From: Candidatus Amulumruptor caecigallinarius
GTDB lineage: Bacteria > Bacteroidota > Bacteroidia > Bacteroidales > Muribaculaceae
Assembly: GCA_023665605.1 (NCBI GenBank)
Contig: JAMPDP010000001.1
Location: 1,257,983-1,321,982 of the forward strand
DNA length: 64,000 bases
Direction of reading: 5' to 3'
Positions within the stretch are counted from its first letter, which is position 1. Each line of letters begins with the position of its first letter. Positions 1 through 9,400 of the stretch are shown here, piece by piece. The position numbers and the translations under genes were made by a program. The notes under the pieces are model-generated. The model was not told where the DNA came from. It ran no database searches and saw only the letters and a list, made by a program, of their open reading frames with translations.

Positions 1-1
1 T

Positions 2-328
2 CTGCAAAAGATAATCCGCTCAAACCGCAACCGCGTGGAGGTGGAACTCGCAGAGCTGTTGCTCGACATCATGGAGAGCCGGAAGATTGATGCAGTTGAC
101 TTCTGTCTCAACGACATCCTCAATCTCTTCGACTACATGAGGGTCAAGGCTGACCGCACGGCACTGAGAAAAGTGGTGCAGGACTGCTGGAAACTGCGCC
201 CTGCTCCAAACTCCCTTTGCTATACCACCTATCAGATGGGAGTGTTTCTCAACGAACCCACCTTTGTCGAGAGTAAGAAAGTCGGGAGGTTCTACACCGT
301 CACCCGGCAGATGCTTGAGAATCTATAA
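2..328 (+). CDS. Hypothetical protein, 5' end outside the window
   Basis: The reading frame is open from the first bases of the window, and the GTG at 35 is probably internal, so 108 C-terminal residues are visible. The visible part is mostly helical-looking and charged, with no signal peptide or membrane segment. I do not recognise the family. It sits upstream of mobilization genes on the same strand, so it is probably an accessory protein of the mobile element. It is followed by a 325-base gap. Confidence 0.5.
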   Translation: MQKIIRSNRNRVEVELAELLLDIMESRKIDAVDFCLNDILNLFDYMRVKADRTALRKVVQDCWKLRPAPNSLCYTTYQMGVFLNEPTFVESKKVGRFYTVTRQMLENL

Positions 329-653
329 TTTTTTTCTCGTTGGTTTGATGAATTGATGAATACGGTTGCAATACTGTAGCAATCAGATATTTTTCTTTTC
401 ATCGGTTCTTCATCAGATGTTCAACAGAGATATTGACCAATGAAAAAAGAAGAAGGCACGGCGCCAGCCTGACTCTTTTCTCATCGTCAGTATCTCCGTT
501 AAGCCGGCCGCATCTTTTGATGAAACAATGATGATAGTTCAATGCTTTGATTAGCAATGAGAAAGACAACCGCATCATCAAATCATCATTCCCGATACTC
601 ACCCCGGTCGTTGAGGGATTTTTCTCTCATTGGCCATAAATCTTCCAAAAAAA
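329..653. other. Intergenic stretch with no convincing gene
   Basis: Several short open frames exist on both strands here, but none has a recognisable product or a supported start. The sequence is AT-rich with runs of T after the upstream stop codon. I see no tRNA and no strong hairpin-plus-T terminator. Confidence 0.4.
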
Positions 654-848
654 ATGAAAACACTGAAAATCACCGTTTCGGTAATTGTGCAAGAAATCGA
701 ATTGCCGAAACAACCGGGTCATGCTCCCTGCCGAATGGCACAAGCCAATTCGGTTGACCCAACAACTAATGGGAGCGAGAGAACAGAAATGTCGGTGAAA
801 GCCGAAAGACTCCAAAAATACAAACTTCTCAAAAAACGAATGTTATGA
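654..848 (+). CDS. Small hypothetical protein coupled to the DUF3408 gene
   Basis: This 64-residue frame (start chosen at the ATG at 654; 630 is possible) ends in an ATGA overlap with the following DUF3408 gene, which suggests translational coupling and is the main reason to call it. The product is basic at its C-terminus (KLLKKRML) and has no recognised domain. Similar short genes often precede accessory genes in Bacteroidales mobile elements, but the assignment is inference. Confidence 0.4.
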   Translation: MKTLKITVSVIVQEIELPKQPGHAPCRMAQANSVDPTTNGSERTEMSVKAERLQKYKLLKKRML

Positions 849-1726
849 CAAAACCAGTTTCAAAACCAACCAATGCCACCAATCCAACTCAGTTGGATGG
901 TGTCGCTGACAAGATCTCCAAGAAGTCGAAATCAGCAAAACGTGTGAACCAACCGCAGCCTGACAACACTGCCAACTCATCCGGCTCGTGCAAATCAGAC
1001 GAGTCTATTAAAGCAGTGAAATCAAGAAATGTGGTAATCAACCCTAACCTGTTCGCTGACGAACTTGTGCCATCCGCAACACCGGAAGGCGCAAGTGAAC
1101 AGAGTGGCGTCAGTTCCACCGATTCCAAGAATGAATCCGTAGAACTGAGTCCGGCAAATTCATCCGATGAGAAAAAATCCTCTGACGGTGATGTTGCCCT
1201 CGACCTTGCTCCTCCAAAGCAACCGAATGAATCGGATTCAACTCCCGATGTAAGTTCATCTTCCGAATCAAGTTCACTTGAAGAAACGGCTTCGCAGCCA
1301 GAAATGAAGCCGCTGAAAGAATCGGATTCTACGAAAGAAATGGATTCAGCCACAGAAATGACTTCTGCCGAAGAATCCACTGAATCGGATGAACTGAAAG
1401 AACTTGCCAAATCGGAAGAATCCAATTCAAAAGAGCAAACTACTCCGTCAAACGAATTGACTCCACCGAATGAATCCAAGCCAACGAGAGTAAGCGCGAA
1501 GATGCGCCGTCAGGAATTGGACGACTATGTGGAGCAGTTCCTACAGCCGGGACAGATTGCCAAGCGTCACACCGTGGTCATCGAGGAGGATACATGGAAG
1601 CGAATCAGCTACAATGTCCGCAAAATCGGATTGGAAGACTCCACCGGATCCGCCTACGTCGAAGCCATCATCCGTGATCACCTCGACCGCTACGAAGATA
1701 AAGTCGAGGAATGGCGCAAGCTCTGA
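845..1726 (+). CDS. DUF3408 family mobile-element protein
   Basis: The 293-residue product has a long low-complexity N-terminal region (about residues 1-215) dominated by Ser, Glu, Asp, Pro and Lys in degenerate repeats. It ends in a compact C-terminal domain of about 75 residues resembling DUF3408, a family found next to transfer and mobilization genes of Bacteroidetes conjugative and mobilizable elements. The tail looks like a small DNA-binding fold with a TWKRISYNVRKIG segment. Its function is not established; a role in DNA processing or regulation of transfer is inference from context. The gene overlaps the preceding small gene by ATGA and is followed by a 412-base structured non-coding region leading to the relaxase operon. 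Confidence 0.75.
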   Translation: MTKPVSKPTNATNPTQLDGVADKISKKSKSAKRVNQPQPDNTANSSGSCKSDESIKAVKSRNVVINPNLFADELVPSATPEGASEQSGVSSTDSKNESVELSPANSSDEKKSSDGDVALDLAPPKQPNESDSTPDVSSSSESSSLEETASQPEMKPLKESDSTKEMDSATEMTSAEESTESDELKELAKSEESNSKEQTTPSNELTPPNESKPTRVSAKMRRQELDDYVEQFLQPGQIAKRHTVVIEEDTWKRISYNVRKIGLEDSTGSAYVEAIIRDHLDRYEDKVEEWRKL

Positions 1727-1931
1727 ACCGGGTCTTTCTACCCTATGACCCTACGGCCTTAGGGTCGTAAGGTCTTAGGGTGGGAAAGACGTACGGAACA
1801 CCCTCCGCAATACATTACTTCCGCTCTTCCGAAAGACCTTCACTCCGTATCACCCACCATCCGTCAGACCGTTCTGACAAACTGTCTGACATCAGTCAGG
1901 ATGGGCGAAAGGATGGATACCCTGATACCCA

Positions 1932-1981
1932 AATGGGCGAATGGGTATCCACCCAAAAGGGTAAAAGGGTATTCGCCCATT
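1932..1981. repeat. 11-bp inverted repeat, possible nic/relaxosome region
   Basis: AATGGGCGAAT at 1932-1942 is repeated exactly in inverted orientation at 1971-1981, with 28 bp between the arms that include GGGTATCC, ACCC and GGGTA words. It lies about 160 bp before the MobC-like gene. An oriT or operator role is inference. Confidence 0.5.
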
Positions 1982-2004
1982 AGGGTGAATGGGTACTGTG
2001 ATTA

Positions 2005-2070
2005 GGGATGTAGCAAGTTAGTGTTTTGGTGCGCCCAAAACGTCAGCGCGCTGGAGCGCTGCTACATCCC
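2005..2070. other. Nested inverted repeats, candidate oriT
   Basis: An outer 11-bp perfect inverted repeat (GGGATGTAGCA at 2005-2015, TGCTACATCCC at 2060-2070) encloses two smaller hairpins, TTTTGG...CCCAAAA (about 2024-2040) and CAGCGC...GCGCTG (about 2044-2061). This three-way-junction-like structure lies 69 bp upstream of the MobC-like gene, where oriT is expected. Nicking has not been shown; a structured leader RNA is the alternative. Confidence 0.45.
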
Positions 2071-2138
2071 GATGGTCTAATACACAACACAATTCCGCCA
2101 CACTACAGTGGCATTAATCACTAAAATCATTCTGAAAA

Positions 2139-2495
2139 ATGAAACAGAAAAACGAAAATTCAAAAGGTGGCCGACCAAGAAAGTCTGTCACTGAGAAACG
2201 CCAGCACCGTTTCTCTTTCTCGCTCTGCACTGCCGAGCGGTTCGAGCTTATGACCAAAGTGGCACAGGCAGGAATGTCGGTTGCCGACTTCATCCGCGAG
2301 TCTATCTCGAAAGTGGTGATAAAGGAGCGCATGACTCCCGAACTCGCTGCATTTCGTCGTGAGGTTTGCGGCATGAAGAACAATATCAACCATAACGCGT
2401 ATGTCGCCAACCGCGACGGATTCGCCGCCGCAGCACAAGAGAACCGGATGCTCGCGGTACGTCTCGACAACGCACTCAAAAAGTTCGGCCTATGA
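2139..2495 (+). CDS. MobC-like relaxosome accessory protein
   Basis: The 118-residue basic protein begins with a GGRPRK-type stretch. A helix-rich segment (MSVADFIRESI) follows that resembles ribbon-helix-helix mobilization proteins, and then a REVCGMKNNINHNAYVANRDG-like region similar to the MobC family signature (R..L.....NLNQ.A...N). Such proteins bind oriT and help the relaxase nick one strand. The gene overlaps the relaxase gene by ATGA, so the two are probably translated together. It is oriT-proximal, as is usual. The family call rests on pattern resemblance, not a computed alignment. Confidence 0.75.
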   Translation: MKQKNENSKGGRPRKSVTEKRQHRFSFSLCTAERFELMTKVAQAGMSVADFIRESISKVVIKERMTPELAAFRREVCGMKNNINHNAYVANRDGFAAAAQENRMLAVRLDNALKKFGL

Positions 2496-3409
2496 TGTCA
2501 AAACTGAAGAAAGGACAGGATTACCGTGGTGCTGTCAACTACGCACTCAATGAGAAAAAGGGTGCTGAAATCATAGGAGCCGACGGCGTGATGCTTGGCT
2601 CGATAGACTCGATAAGCCGCAGTTTTGAGATGCAGGGTGAGATGAATCCACGTCTCCGTAAGAATTGCGGACATACTGTTTTGAGTTTCTCGCCCCACGA
2701 TGCTCCGAGAATAAGCAATGAATATATGCTTAAAATCGCCTTGGAGTATATGGAGCGGATGGGAATTAAGGACACTCAATTCATAATCGTGCGCCATTAT
2801 GACCGTCCGCATCCCCACTGCCACATCGTCTTCAACCGTGTCAGCAACTCCGGAAAAACCATCTCCGACAGCAACGAGCGATTCCGCAGCAAGGACATCT
2901 GCCTTGACATTACCCAACGTGAGGGACTGTATATCGCTCCCGGCAAGAAGGAGGTAAATCGCCACAGGTTGAAAGAACCTGACAAGACCCGGTATCGGAT
3001 TTACGACATAATCCAAGCCGAACTGCCCCGTCATCGCGACTTTGATTCTTTCATTGAAGCCATAGAAAAGCAAGGCGTTGAATGTACCATCATCAACAAC
3101 GGAAGCACCAACAAGCAGCAGGGCATCCGCTTCAAGATGGGCAAATACACCTTCAACGGTTCGGAAATCGACAGGTCGTGCAGCCTGTCCAAACTCAAAA
3201 AAGCGATTGAGGCCAACACTCCAAAGGTGCATAGCAAGCCACAGAAAGTGGAAGTCGCACCAGTCCAAAGCAATTATGAAGACCGAAGTCAGGACCTTAA
3301 TTTTGAACTCGGACTCTTCAAAGTCAACCAACAGGACGAGTATATCCGCAATGAAGATTGCGCATGGTATCGTCCAAAAAAGAAGAAAAAGAAAGGAATA
3401 AAAAGATGA
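2492..3409 (+). CDS. Relaxase/mobilization nuclease (HUH type)
   Basis: This 305-residue protein carries the three-histidine HUH motif in RPHPHCHIVFNRV (about residues 105-117) and an N-terminal region with GQDYRGAVNYAL, matching relaxase/mobilization nuclease domain proteins of Bacteroidetes mobilizable elements. Relaxases cut oriT through an active-site tyrosine, stay attached to the 5' end and pilot the strand into a recipient. The C-terminus is lysine-rich and fades into low complexity. Start and stop are both in ATGA overlaps with neighbouring genes, indicating a three-gene mobilization operon. The element would need a co-resident conjugation apparatus because no transfer genes are visible. 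Confidence 0.88.
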   Translation: MMSKLKKGQDYRGAVNYALNEKKGAEIIGADGVMLGSIDSISRSFEMQGEMNPRLRKNCGHTVLSFSPHDAPRISNEYMLKIALEYMERMGIKDTQFIIVRHYDRPHPHCHIVFNRVSNSGKTISDSNERFRSKDICLDITQREGLYIAPGKKEVNRHRLKEPDKTRYRIYDIIQAELPRHRDFDSFIEAIEKQGVECTIINNGSTNKQQGIRFKMGKYTFNGSEIDRSCSLSKLKKAIEANTPKVHSKPQKVEVAPVQSNYEDRSQDLNFELGLFKVNQQDEYIRNEDCAWYRPKKKKKKGIKR

Positions 3410-4335
3410 ATACATTCACATCCAACAAGGGAGAAGCCGGTAAGAATCCGGCGCTCCCCAAGAAATCAGAAGTCGTTCAGCCATCAGAAACCATGGATAC
3501 CAAAGCGGTGTATCGGCTTCTGAAGGACATCCTCATCGCCATCAAAGAAAGCAAGGGGACGAAGTCGGAAGCGGCTTCCTCTCAGTGTCAGTTCAAACTT
3601 CCCGGCGACATCGTGCGGAAAGGAGATCTTGACAATATTATCAATGAAATAAAGATCACTTTAAAAAACGATATGCCGAAAGTTGAGGTTCCGCCTCCGA
3701 CTGTTATAGTCAGCCCCATGACAGTCCTTGAAAAAACGGAATATGCGTACAATACCGCAAAAGCCGTGAACAAGGAGGTTGCGACACCATTAACGGAGAT
3801 GCGCAATTCGGTGGAGGGCAACAACAGACGCATGGATAGAATCGAGAAGAAGCTTCCATCCATAGGAGAACTCGCCCGATTACGCTTGATAAAATGGATA
3901 CTCGTTGGCTCTCACGTATTTCTTTCAATCTTAATCGTCATTGGAGTTATCGTTTATCACAACGACATCGAGCATCTAAAGCGAGTTGAATGGCTCTATC
4001 GCTGGAGCAGAATTAACAGACCTGACACAGAAGAATATCAGGACTTCGAGCGGCGTATGCTTCAAGGCACGAAAGAGGAACGTGAAGGTATGAAGACCAA
4101 AATTTTCAACCTTGAACGCAAAGCACCTCAGTTCATATACTTTAAGCCCAGTGATGACTGGCAACCTGAGCCACCGAAAGAGGAGGATGGTCAGTCAGAG
4201 GAGACAGAGCCTGTTGAAGAAACCAAGGTCAAGGAAACAGACCCCACAAAAATGGACAGCTACGAACTCCTCGAAGAAAATATGCGCCGCGCCAAAAACG
4301 GTGAGCATATCATCGACCCCAAGACACGGAAGTAG
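3406..4335 (+). CDS. Membrane-anchored protein of the mobilization operon
   Basis: The start is placed at 3406, where ATG overlaps the relaxase stop (ATGA); a longer frame begins at 3358 inside the relaxase gene and is less likely. The 309-residue product has a soluble, partly coiled-coil N-terminal half. One strong transmembrane segment follows (about residues 160-185, WILVGSHVFLSILIVIGVIV), then a charged C-terminus rich in Glu, Lys and Pro. No enzymatic domain is recognised. Comparable membrane proteins follow relaxases in Bacteroidetes mobilizable elements; a role in linking the relaxosome to the membrane is inference. Confidence 0.65.
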   Translation: MNTFTSNKGEAGKNPALPKKSEVVQPSETMDTKAVYRLLKDILIAIKESKGTKSEAASSQCQFKLPGDIVRKGDLDNIINEIKITLKNDMPKVEVPPPTVIVSPMTVLEKTEYAYNTAKAVNKEVATPLTEMRNSVEGNNRRMDRIEKKLPSIGELARLRLIKWILVGSHVFLSILIVIGVIVYHNDIEHLKRVEWLYRWSRINRPDTEEYQDFERRMLQGTKEEREGMKTKIFNLERKAPQFIYFKPSDDWQPEPPKEEDGQSEETEPVEETKVKETDPTKMDSYELLEENMRRAKNGEHIIDPKTRK

Positions 4336-4460
4336 AAGAAACGCCACCGGGAAAGACAACAAAATGTTATTTCTCGATGGCATTTACTGTTAATGCCAGG
4401 TATAGGCTCATAGGCATTAGGATTCATAGCATATATATTTTTTTACATAAGTATTTAAAT

Positions 4461-5573
4461 TCAAGTCTTCCCATATTTGTCTATGTACAATTCCATTTTC
4501 TTTCTGCAATGTATGCTCATTGTTGTGTTTATAAATAATGGATTATATAGAAGTGATCTTTTCAATATTTTATTAAGTAGTTCGAAATTATTCATCTGCA
4601 CTTTGTCAAAAGAATCTATATCTGCATCCACTTTGGATTGAGGACGATCAAGGAACATAAAGTATTTTCGTAATATGCCAACGATGTAATCACTTAGTTG
4701 TATCATCGCATTAATAGACGAATCGCAAAAAGAATAGTGACATAATGCATTTCCTTCGTACTTTAGGTTTTCAGAAGACAATTTGGCTTGTACTTGTTTC
4801 TCTTCATCAAATAATAATGTTTTATGTAGAAATGTAATTATTTCTTGGCGATAGAATTGATGATAGTCTTTAACCCATACATGAGGAGTCTCATCTTGAA
4901 TGAAAATCAAATTCTTTTGGTTACACGCATTTTCAAGACATTGTTTTAGAAATACTTTGTGTGGACATACCAAAAAATTTGTAGCATCAGCATTTATTGA
5001 TTGATCAACGAAATATAGAAGACCCTTTAAGAAATCCTTGATTTCCGTATCCTTTATATTGGGATATTTATATTTTTTAAAATGGGCGACAGTTGCGTCT
5101 GGTGTTGTTTTTAGTATATCATATAATACTGCTTTAAACTCGTATGGATCTGAATCTAAACCTTCTATAGAATCAATAATATCAACAAAACCATAATACA
5201 AAATTTGAACAGCATTAAAGTGTATGTGCCATCCATTTTTCTCAATAAGCTTCAATACATTTGTAACCTTTATCTTTTTTAAAATATCAAAGAATGAACC
5301 CTTTAAATCATTCTTTGCTTTCAGTTCTTTTGTTCTTTCTATTCCAAGAGAATCCTTTAATTCATCTATTGATAATGAATATTCAGATTGAACACCACCT
5401 AATATGAACATGGCATCGTAATTAGTATTCAACTTCTTACCCTTAATAATAAGATGCTTGTCATTACCCGATTCATCGTAATAGAGAGTTTCCGCGCGTT
5501 CTAAAAACTTTTTATAGCCCTGAACCTCTAGGATTTTTGAGATTTGATTATATAAATCTTTTATGTCTGCCAT
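4461..5573 (-). CDS. DUF3800-like protein, last gene of cargo operon
   Basis: The 370-residue product carries YYDESGN at residues 31-37, the hallmark start of DUF3800 proteins (predicted RNase H-like fold), and an IQLSDYIVGIL segment near residue 290 that matches the conserved QlaDyiaG element late in that family. DUF3800 proteins occur in phages, mobile elements and defence-type loci; their activity is not settled. Here the domain is longer than usual, with a divergent AT-rich middle. The gene starts 3 bp after the small cysteine-cluster gene and ends the six-gene minus-strand operon. The family call is motif-based. Confidence 0.65.
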   Translation of the reverse strand: MADIKDLYNQISKILEVQGYKKFLERAETLYYDESGNDKHLIIKGKKLNTNYDAMFILGGVQSEYSLSIDELKDSLGIERTKELKAKNDLKGSFFDILKKIKVTNVLKLIEKNGWHIHFNAVQILYYGFVDIIDSIEGLDSDPYEFKAVLYDILKTTPDATVAHFKKYKYPNIKDTEIKDFLKGLLYFVDQSINADATNFLVCPHKVFLKQCLENACNQKNLIFIQDETPHVWVKDYHQFYRQEIITFLHKTLLFDEEKQVQAKLSSENLKYEGNALCHYSFCDSSINAMIQLSDYIVGILRKYFMFLDRPQSKVDADIDSFDKVQMNNFELLNKILKRSLLYNPLFINTTMSIHCRKKMELYIDKYGKT

Positions 5574-5576
5574 ATT

Positions 5577-5843
5577 CTATATTACATTAGTTTTACATCT
5601 TGTCATACTGTTTTGAAATTCGTACTCTTCAAAATCTTCAGGAGTTACGTATATCCGATAACCTTGAGATTCCTTATGATTTAATTGCATCCATAGCCAA
5701 TCTAACTCTTTTTCACATTGAGTACAAGTGCCTTTACAATCACCATTATTCGAACAAGGAGAAGGTTCATAAATGATTCCATTTATATCTGCTATTCTTT
5801 GTCGAATACCTTTTAGTATCTTGCATTTACTCCTGCCATCCAT
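5577..5843 (-). CDS. Small cysteine-cluster protein
   Basis: The 88-residue product has a central CSNNGDCKGTCTQCEKEL motif with four closely spaced cysteines and further cysteines at residue 7 and near the C-terminus, suggesting a bound metal or Fe-S cluster. Short proteins with a KCK.LK.IR...A..NGI....C...G.C.GTC..CE layout occur beside radical SAM proteins in Bacteroidetes, as far as I recall; no function is known to me. The start codon overlaps the stop of the radical SAM gene by one base (TAATG), so the two are coupled. A role as substrate, electron donor or partner of the radical SAM enzyme is inference. Confidence 0.6.
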   Translation of the reverse strand: MDGRSKCKILKGIRQRIADINGIIYEPSPCSNNGDCKGTCTQCEKELDWLWMQLNHKESQGYRIYVTPEDFEEYEFQNSMTRCKTNVI

Positions 5844-6487
5844 TATTTTACCATATAAGAAAATTTATCAAAACGAGAGTATCCCATTCGCACCAACTTG
5901 TGATTGCTTCTGCTAATATCTGATTTAGTATTAAAGCCTTTAATAAATGGTAAACGTATAAGTACTCTTTCCTGAAGCCCGATATCAACAATCTTTTTCA
6001 GATTGTCTATGACAATTGCATTATCTTTACTCGTATAGCATTTATAAATGGACGGATTCATGTCTTTGATATCAACAATCCATTCGTCAACGTAATCAAT
6101 CAATTTGTACCATTTTTCGTAAGGAACGTTTAGGGATGTTTCTATTGTTGTATGCCAGTTCTTAGCACCAAGTTCCAAAACATCTTGTATAAAGGAAGAT
6201 TGAAGTAATGGTTCTCCACCACCGAAAGTTAATCCCCCACCAGTAGCGACAAAGTACAATTGATCTATTTTGATGGTGTTGTATAGTTCGATGGAAGAAA
6301 CCGTTGAGTTTGAATCAATAATATGACATTTTTTGTTTATACAAAACTTGCAGTTTAGTGGACATTTATAAAAAGCAACAAGAGTTGTTATACCGTGACC
6401 ATCTGTGCCCATTCGCAAACGGTCAACGCCCATAATATTAGCAACTCTCATCGTTTTCAATAATTTTAAATCTCCTATCCATTTCAC
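5843..6487 (-). CDS. Radical SAM enzyme, glycyl-radical-activase-like
   Basis: The 214-residue product has CX3CX2C (KCPLNCKFC, residues 42-49) to hold a 4Fe-4S cluster, and TFGGGEPLLQ (about residues 87-96), the SAM-binding GGE motif typical of pyruvate-formate-lyase activating enzymes and similar activases. A fourth cysteine follows at residue 54. Such enzymes cleave S-adenosylmethionine to make a 5'-deoxyadenosyl radical that abstracts hydrogen from a protein or peptide. No glycyl-radical enzyme is encoded nearby, so the target is unknown. The GTG start at 6487 overlaps the upstream gene by 50 bp; an ATG at 6451 gives 202 residues and a 14-bp overlap and is equally plausible. Confidence 0.8.
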   Translation of the reverse strand: MKWIGDLKLLKTMRVANIMGVDRLRMGTDGHGITTLVAFYKCPLNCKFCINKKCHIIDSNSTVSSIELYNTIKIDQLYFVATGGGLTFGGGEPLLQSSFIQDVLELGAKNWHTTIETSLNVPYEKWYKLIDYVDEWIVDIKDMNPSIYKCYTSKDNAIVIDNLKKIVDIGLQERVLIRLPFIKGFNTKSDISRSNHKLVRMGYSRFDKFSYMVK

Positions 6488-9400
6488 GTTCGTACCAGCT
6501 AAGATGGATTATTGGCTTAAAGGTATATTTGCTCTTTGTAGATTTAGGAACGAATATGGTAATGCACTTGAACGATTCTACTTCAGGTTTGTAGTCTATA
6601 TCTATCTCTTCTATAAAGCTCCCCATTGTCGAAGAATGGGAATGATATGCAGAAGGAAATAGTTCTGAATCTTTATATTCAAAAATTGATTCTGAAGCAT
6701 TTGTAGAAAGTCCTTTTAATTCTATCCTTTCTAAGGAAACACATCTGCCAAATGCTGCACTTTTAATTTCATGTACTGATTCTGGAATGGATATATTTCT
6801 CAAATTTTCACATCCCCAGAAAGAGCCTGTTTCAATAAATTCTAGACTCTCAGACAATTTTATATTTATCAGTTTCTGTGAATTATAAAATGCATATTCA
6901 TGTAATGATATAATATCATTAGATAGAATAACTTCTTCAACGTTTGATTCGAAAAATGCCAATGGGGATATTGACTTAATGCCTTTTAACGTTATGGAAG
7001 AGCTACCCCCGAAATAGCATTCTAAATTTTTTGTTATCTGATTTATTAGCATTCCTTTTTCGGTTTTAAATTGACCATTATATCCTGTGATGATATTTTT
7101 TATTTTGTCAAAGGGTCTTATCCCCATATTTGTTAAAGATGAGGGTATTCGAACCTCTTGAATAGCACAACCGTAAAAGCATAAATCTCCAATTAATTTA
7201 ACAGAATTCCCTAAGTTGACACGTTCCAGCTCGCTACAATATGCAAAAGCATAATTACCTATGGTTTCTAGTGTATCTGGTAAATCAATATTTCTTAACT
7301 CACTATTTGAGTTAAATGCATTATCCTTTATCGAAATCAAGCATGACGGCAGATGAACATACTTTAAATGACACCCTTCAAAGGTGTTAGGTTCGATAGT
7401 TTTGATGGAACCTAAAGACCATATTTCCTCAAGTTTTTCGCATCCCCAAAAAGCAGACTCCCCAATATATTTCACACTTTTTGGTAAATCCAATGATTTA
7501 AGGGAATAACAATCTTCAAATGCCAGACGTCCGATAGATTCAACCCCTTGTGGCACAACAATCTCTTCAAGAGTTCTTACGTTTGAGAAGCACCCATTAG
7601 CAATATTTTTAACATAATTAGGTAGTTTGAATAGACTTTGTTTACCCCAATAGGCAATTATCGTATGACCATCTTTTGTATATAAAGCATCCTCAATAAC
7701 CATATAGTATGGGGATTGATTTTTTATTGCAATTTTTGTATCATGATAGTACGGATCGCTTGAGAATGGATTATCTCCTATCGCAACAACTGAAGAAGGA
7801 ATAATCAATTGTTCAATATATTGATTCCTAAAAGCTCCATCACAGATAACACGAGTTCCTTTGCGTATTTTATATGATTTACAATGAACATAGCTACATG
7901 ATAAGACCTTCTTTCCATCCTGAGAATACAATACGCCGTAGTTGTCTTTCACTCCCAATGCCATTTCTTCATTTGTGGCATCTGTAGAGATTGCATCTAT
8001 ACGGCGCAATTTAATAAGTGATTCTACGAAACCATTAGAAGCTGACTTTTCATACCATTTCATCGACAAACGCCTGTCTTTCGGTACAAACACTCCATAA
8101 GCATAACATTTTGCCAACAAATACTGAAACAGTGCATCTCCATCATTTGCTTTATGCATAAGGAAATCGAAGAGATTTCTAATACACATGTTTTTCTCTC
8201 CTTTATCAAGTTTCGATTTTACAAACCAAAAGAGAGCTTTTTCAAAATTTCTTGATGTTCCATATCCTTTGAAGTACCATTCTGCCAACTTATTTAGTGC
8301 TATAGAATTACCACCTTCGGCAGCTTTCTCTTTCCAAAACAATGCTTGTTGTGGATTCACTTCGGTTCCTATACCTTTTTGATAACATACTGAGACATTA
8401 TTTGCAGCAATTAAGCCACCCTCTTCTGCAGCCCTCAAATAAAGAAAAAAAGCTTTTTCTTCATCCTTGTCAACTCCATGACCGTTTTCGTAACAAACAG
8501 CCAGATTATTCATGGCAGATGAAGAACCATGATCAGCAGCAATCTTGTACCACTTTACTGCGTTAGTATAGTTTTTCCCTACGCCATTCCCATTAGCATA
8601 AGACAACGCTACATAAAAGGCAGCATCATAATCGCCTCTTTCTGCTGCAATCAAATACCATTTGAAAGATTCTTTTTGATTTTTAGAAACACCTAGAATT
8701 CCGTTTTTGTATATTTCTGCAAGTCTTTTCTGAGCCTTGAGACTATCATTTTTTGCAGCCGATTTATAGTTTTTTACTGACAAATTATTAGATTGATCTA
8801 TGCCGCCCACTTTGAATCCAGTTTCATAGTAATGAGCCATAAGTAAACAAGCTGGTGCAATACGATCTTTTGCTGCATATCTTATATTCTCAATACCTAA
8901 AGTAACGTTCTTGTCGCAGTATTTACCCTTTACGAGATAAGTTCCATATAAATATTTAGCTCTTGTATTTCCAAGTTCTGCTGCAATTCTGAAGTCTTCA
9001 TAAGCTGCAACATGGTTTCCTGCTATCTTCTCTATTTCGCCAAGGCTTAGATAATAAAGAGACGCATCACATTCTTTTATCCTATTTATGATTTCTATGG
9101 CTAAAGATCTATTTTTCTCGGTTCCGTGTCCTCTTGCATATAGAAGTGCTAAATTCCTGATAGCTCGTGGAAATCCATATCCTGCTGCTAATTCAAACCA
9201 TGCAAACGCTTTTTTATTGCATTTCTCTACCAAAATGCCTTTTGCGTAGAATAAACCCATAAAGTTCATACATTCAGCATCTCCATTCGAAGCACAAATA
9301 TTTACTTCATCAAAAATTCCTTTGGATGATTCTTTGTCACACCAAAGTGTAGCATCTTCAAGGAATTCTTTTACTTTCCGATGAACCTCTACTATATTGA

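Larger units (their letters stand above)
1727..2138. other. Repeat-rich non-coding region upstream of the mobilization genes
   Basis: No credible gene is present. The stretch contains a short hairpin (7-bp arms at 1747-1753 and 1760-1766), repeated TCTGACA/GTCTGACA words near 1865-1900, many GGGTA/GGGCG words, and two larger inverted repeats annotated separately (1932-1981 and 2005-2070). Its position directly in front of a relaxase operon fits an origin-of-transfer region. Confidence 0.55.

Noticed and set aside
889..1479. 196-codon open frame on the minus strand
   Set aside because: It is a shadow of the Ser/Glu-rich DUF3408 gene; its composition is a mirror of the repeats and it has no start signal.
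2498..3415. 305-codon open frame opposite the relaxase gene
   Set aside because: The plus-strand frame has a clear HUH motif and coupled neighbours; the minus frame has no recognisable domain.
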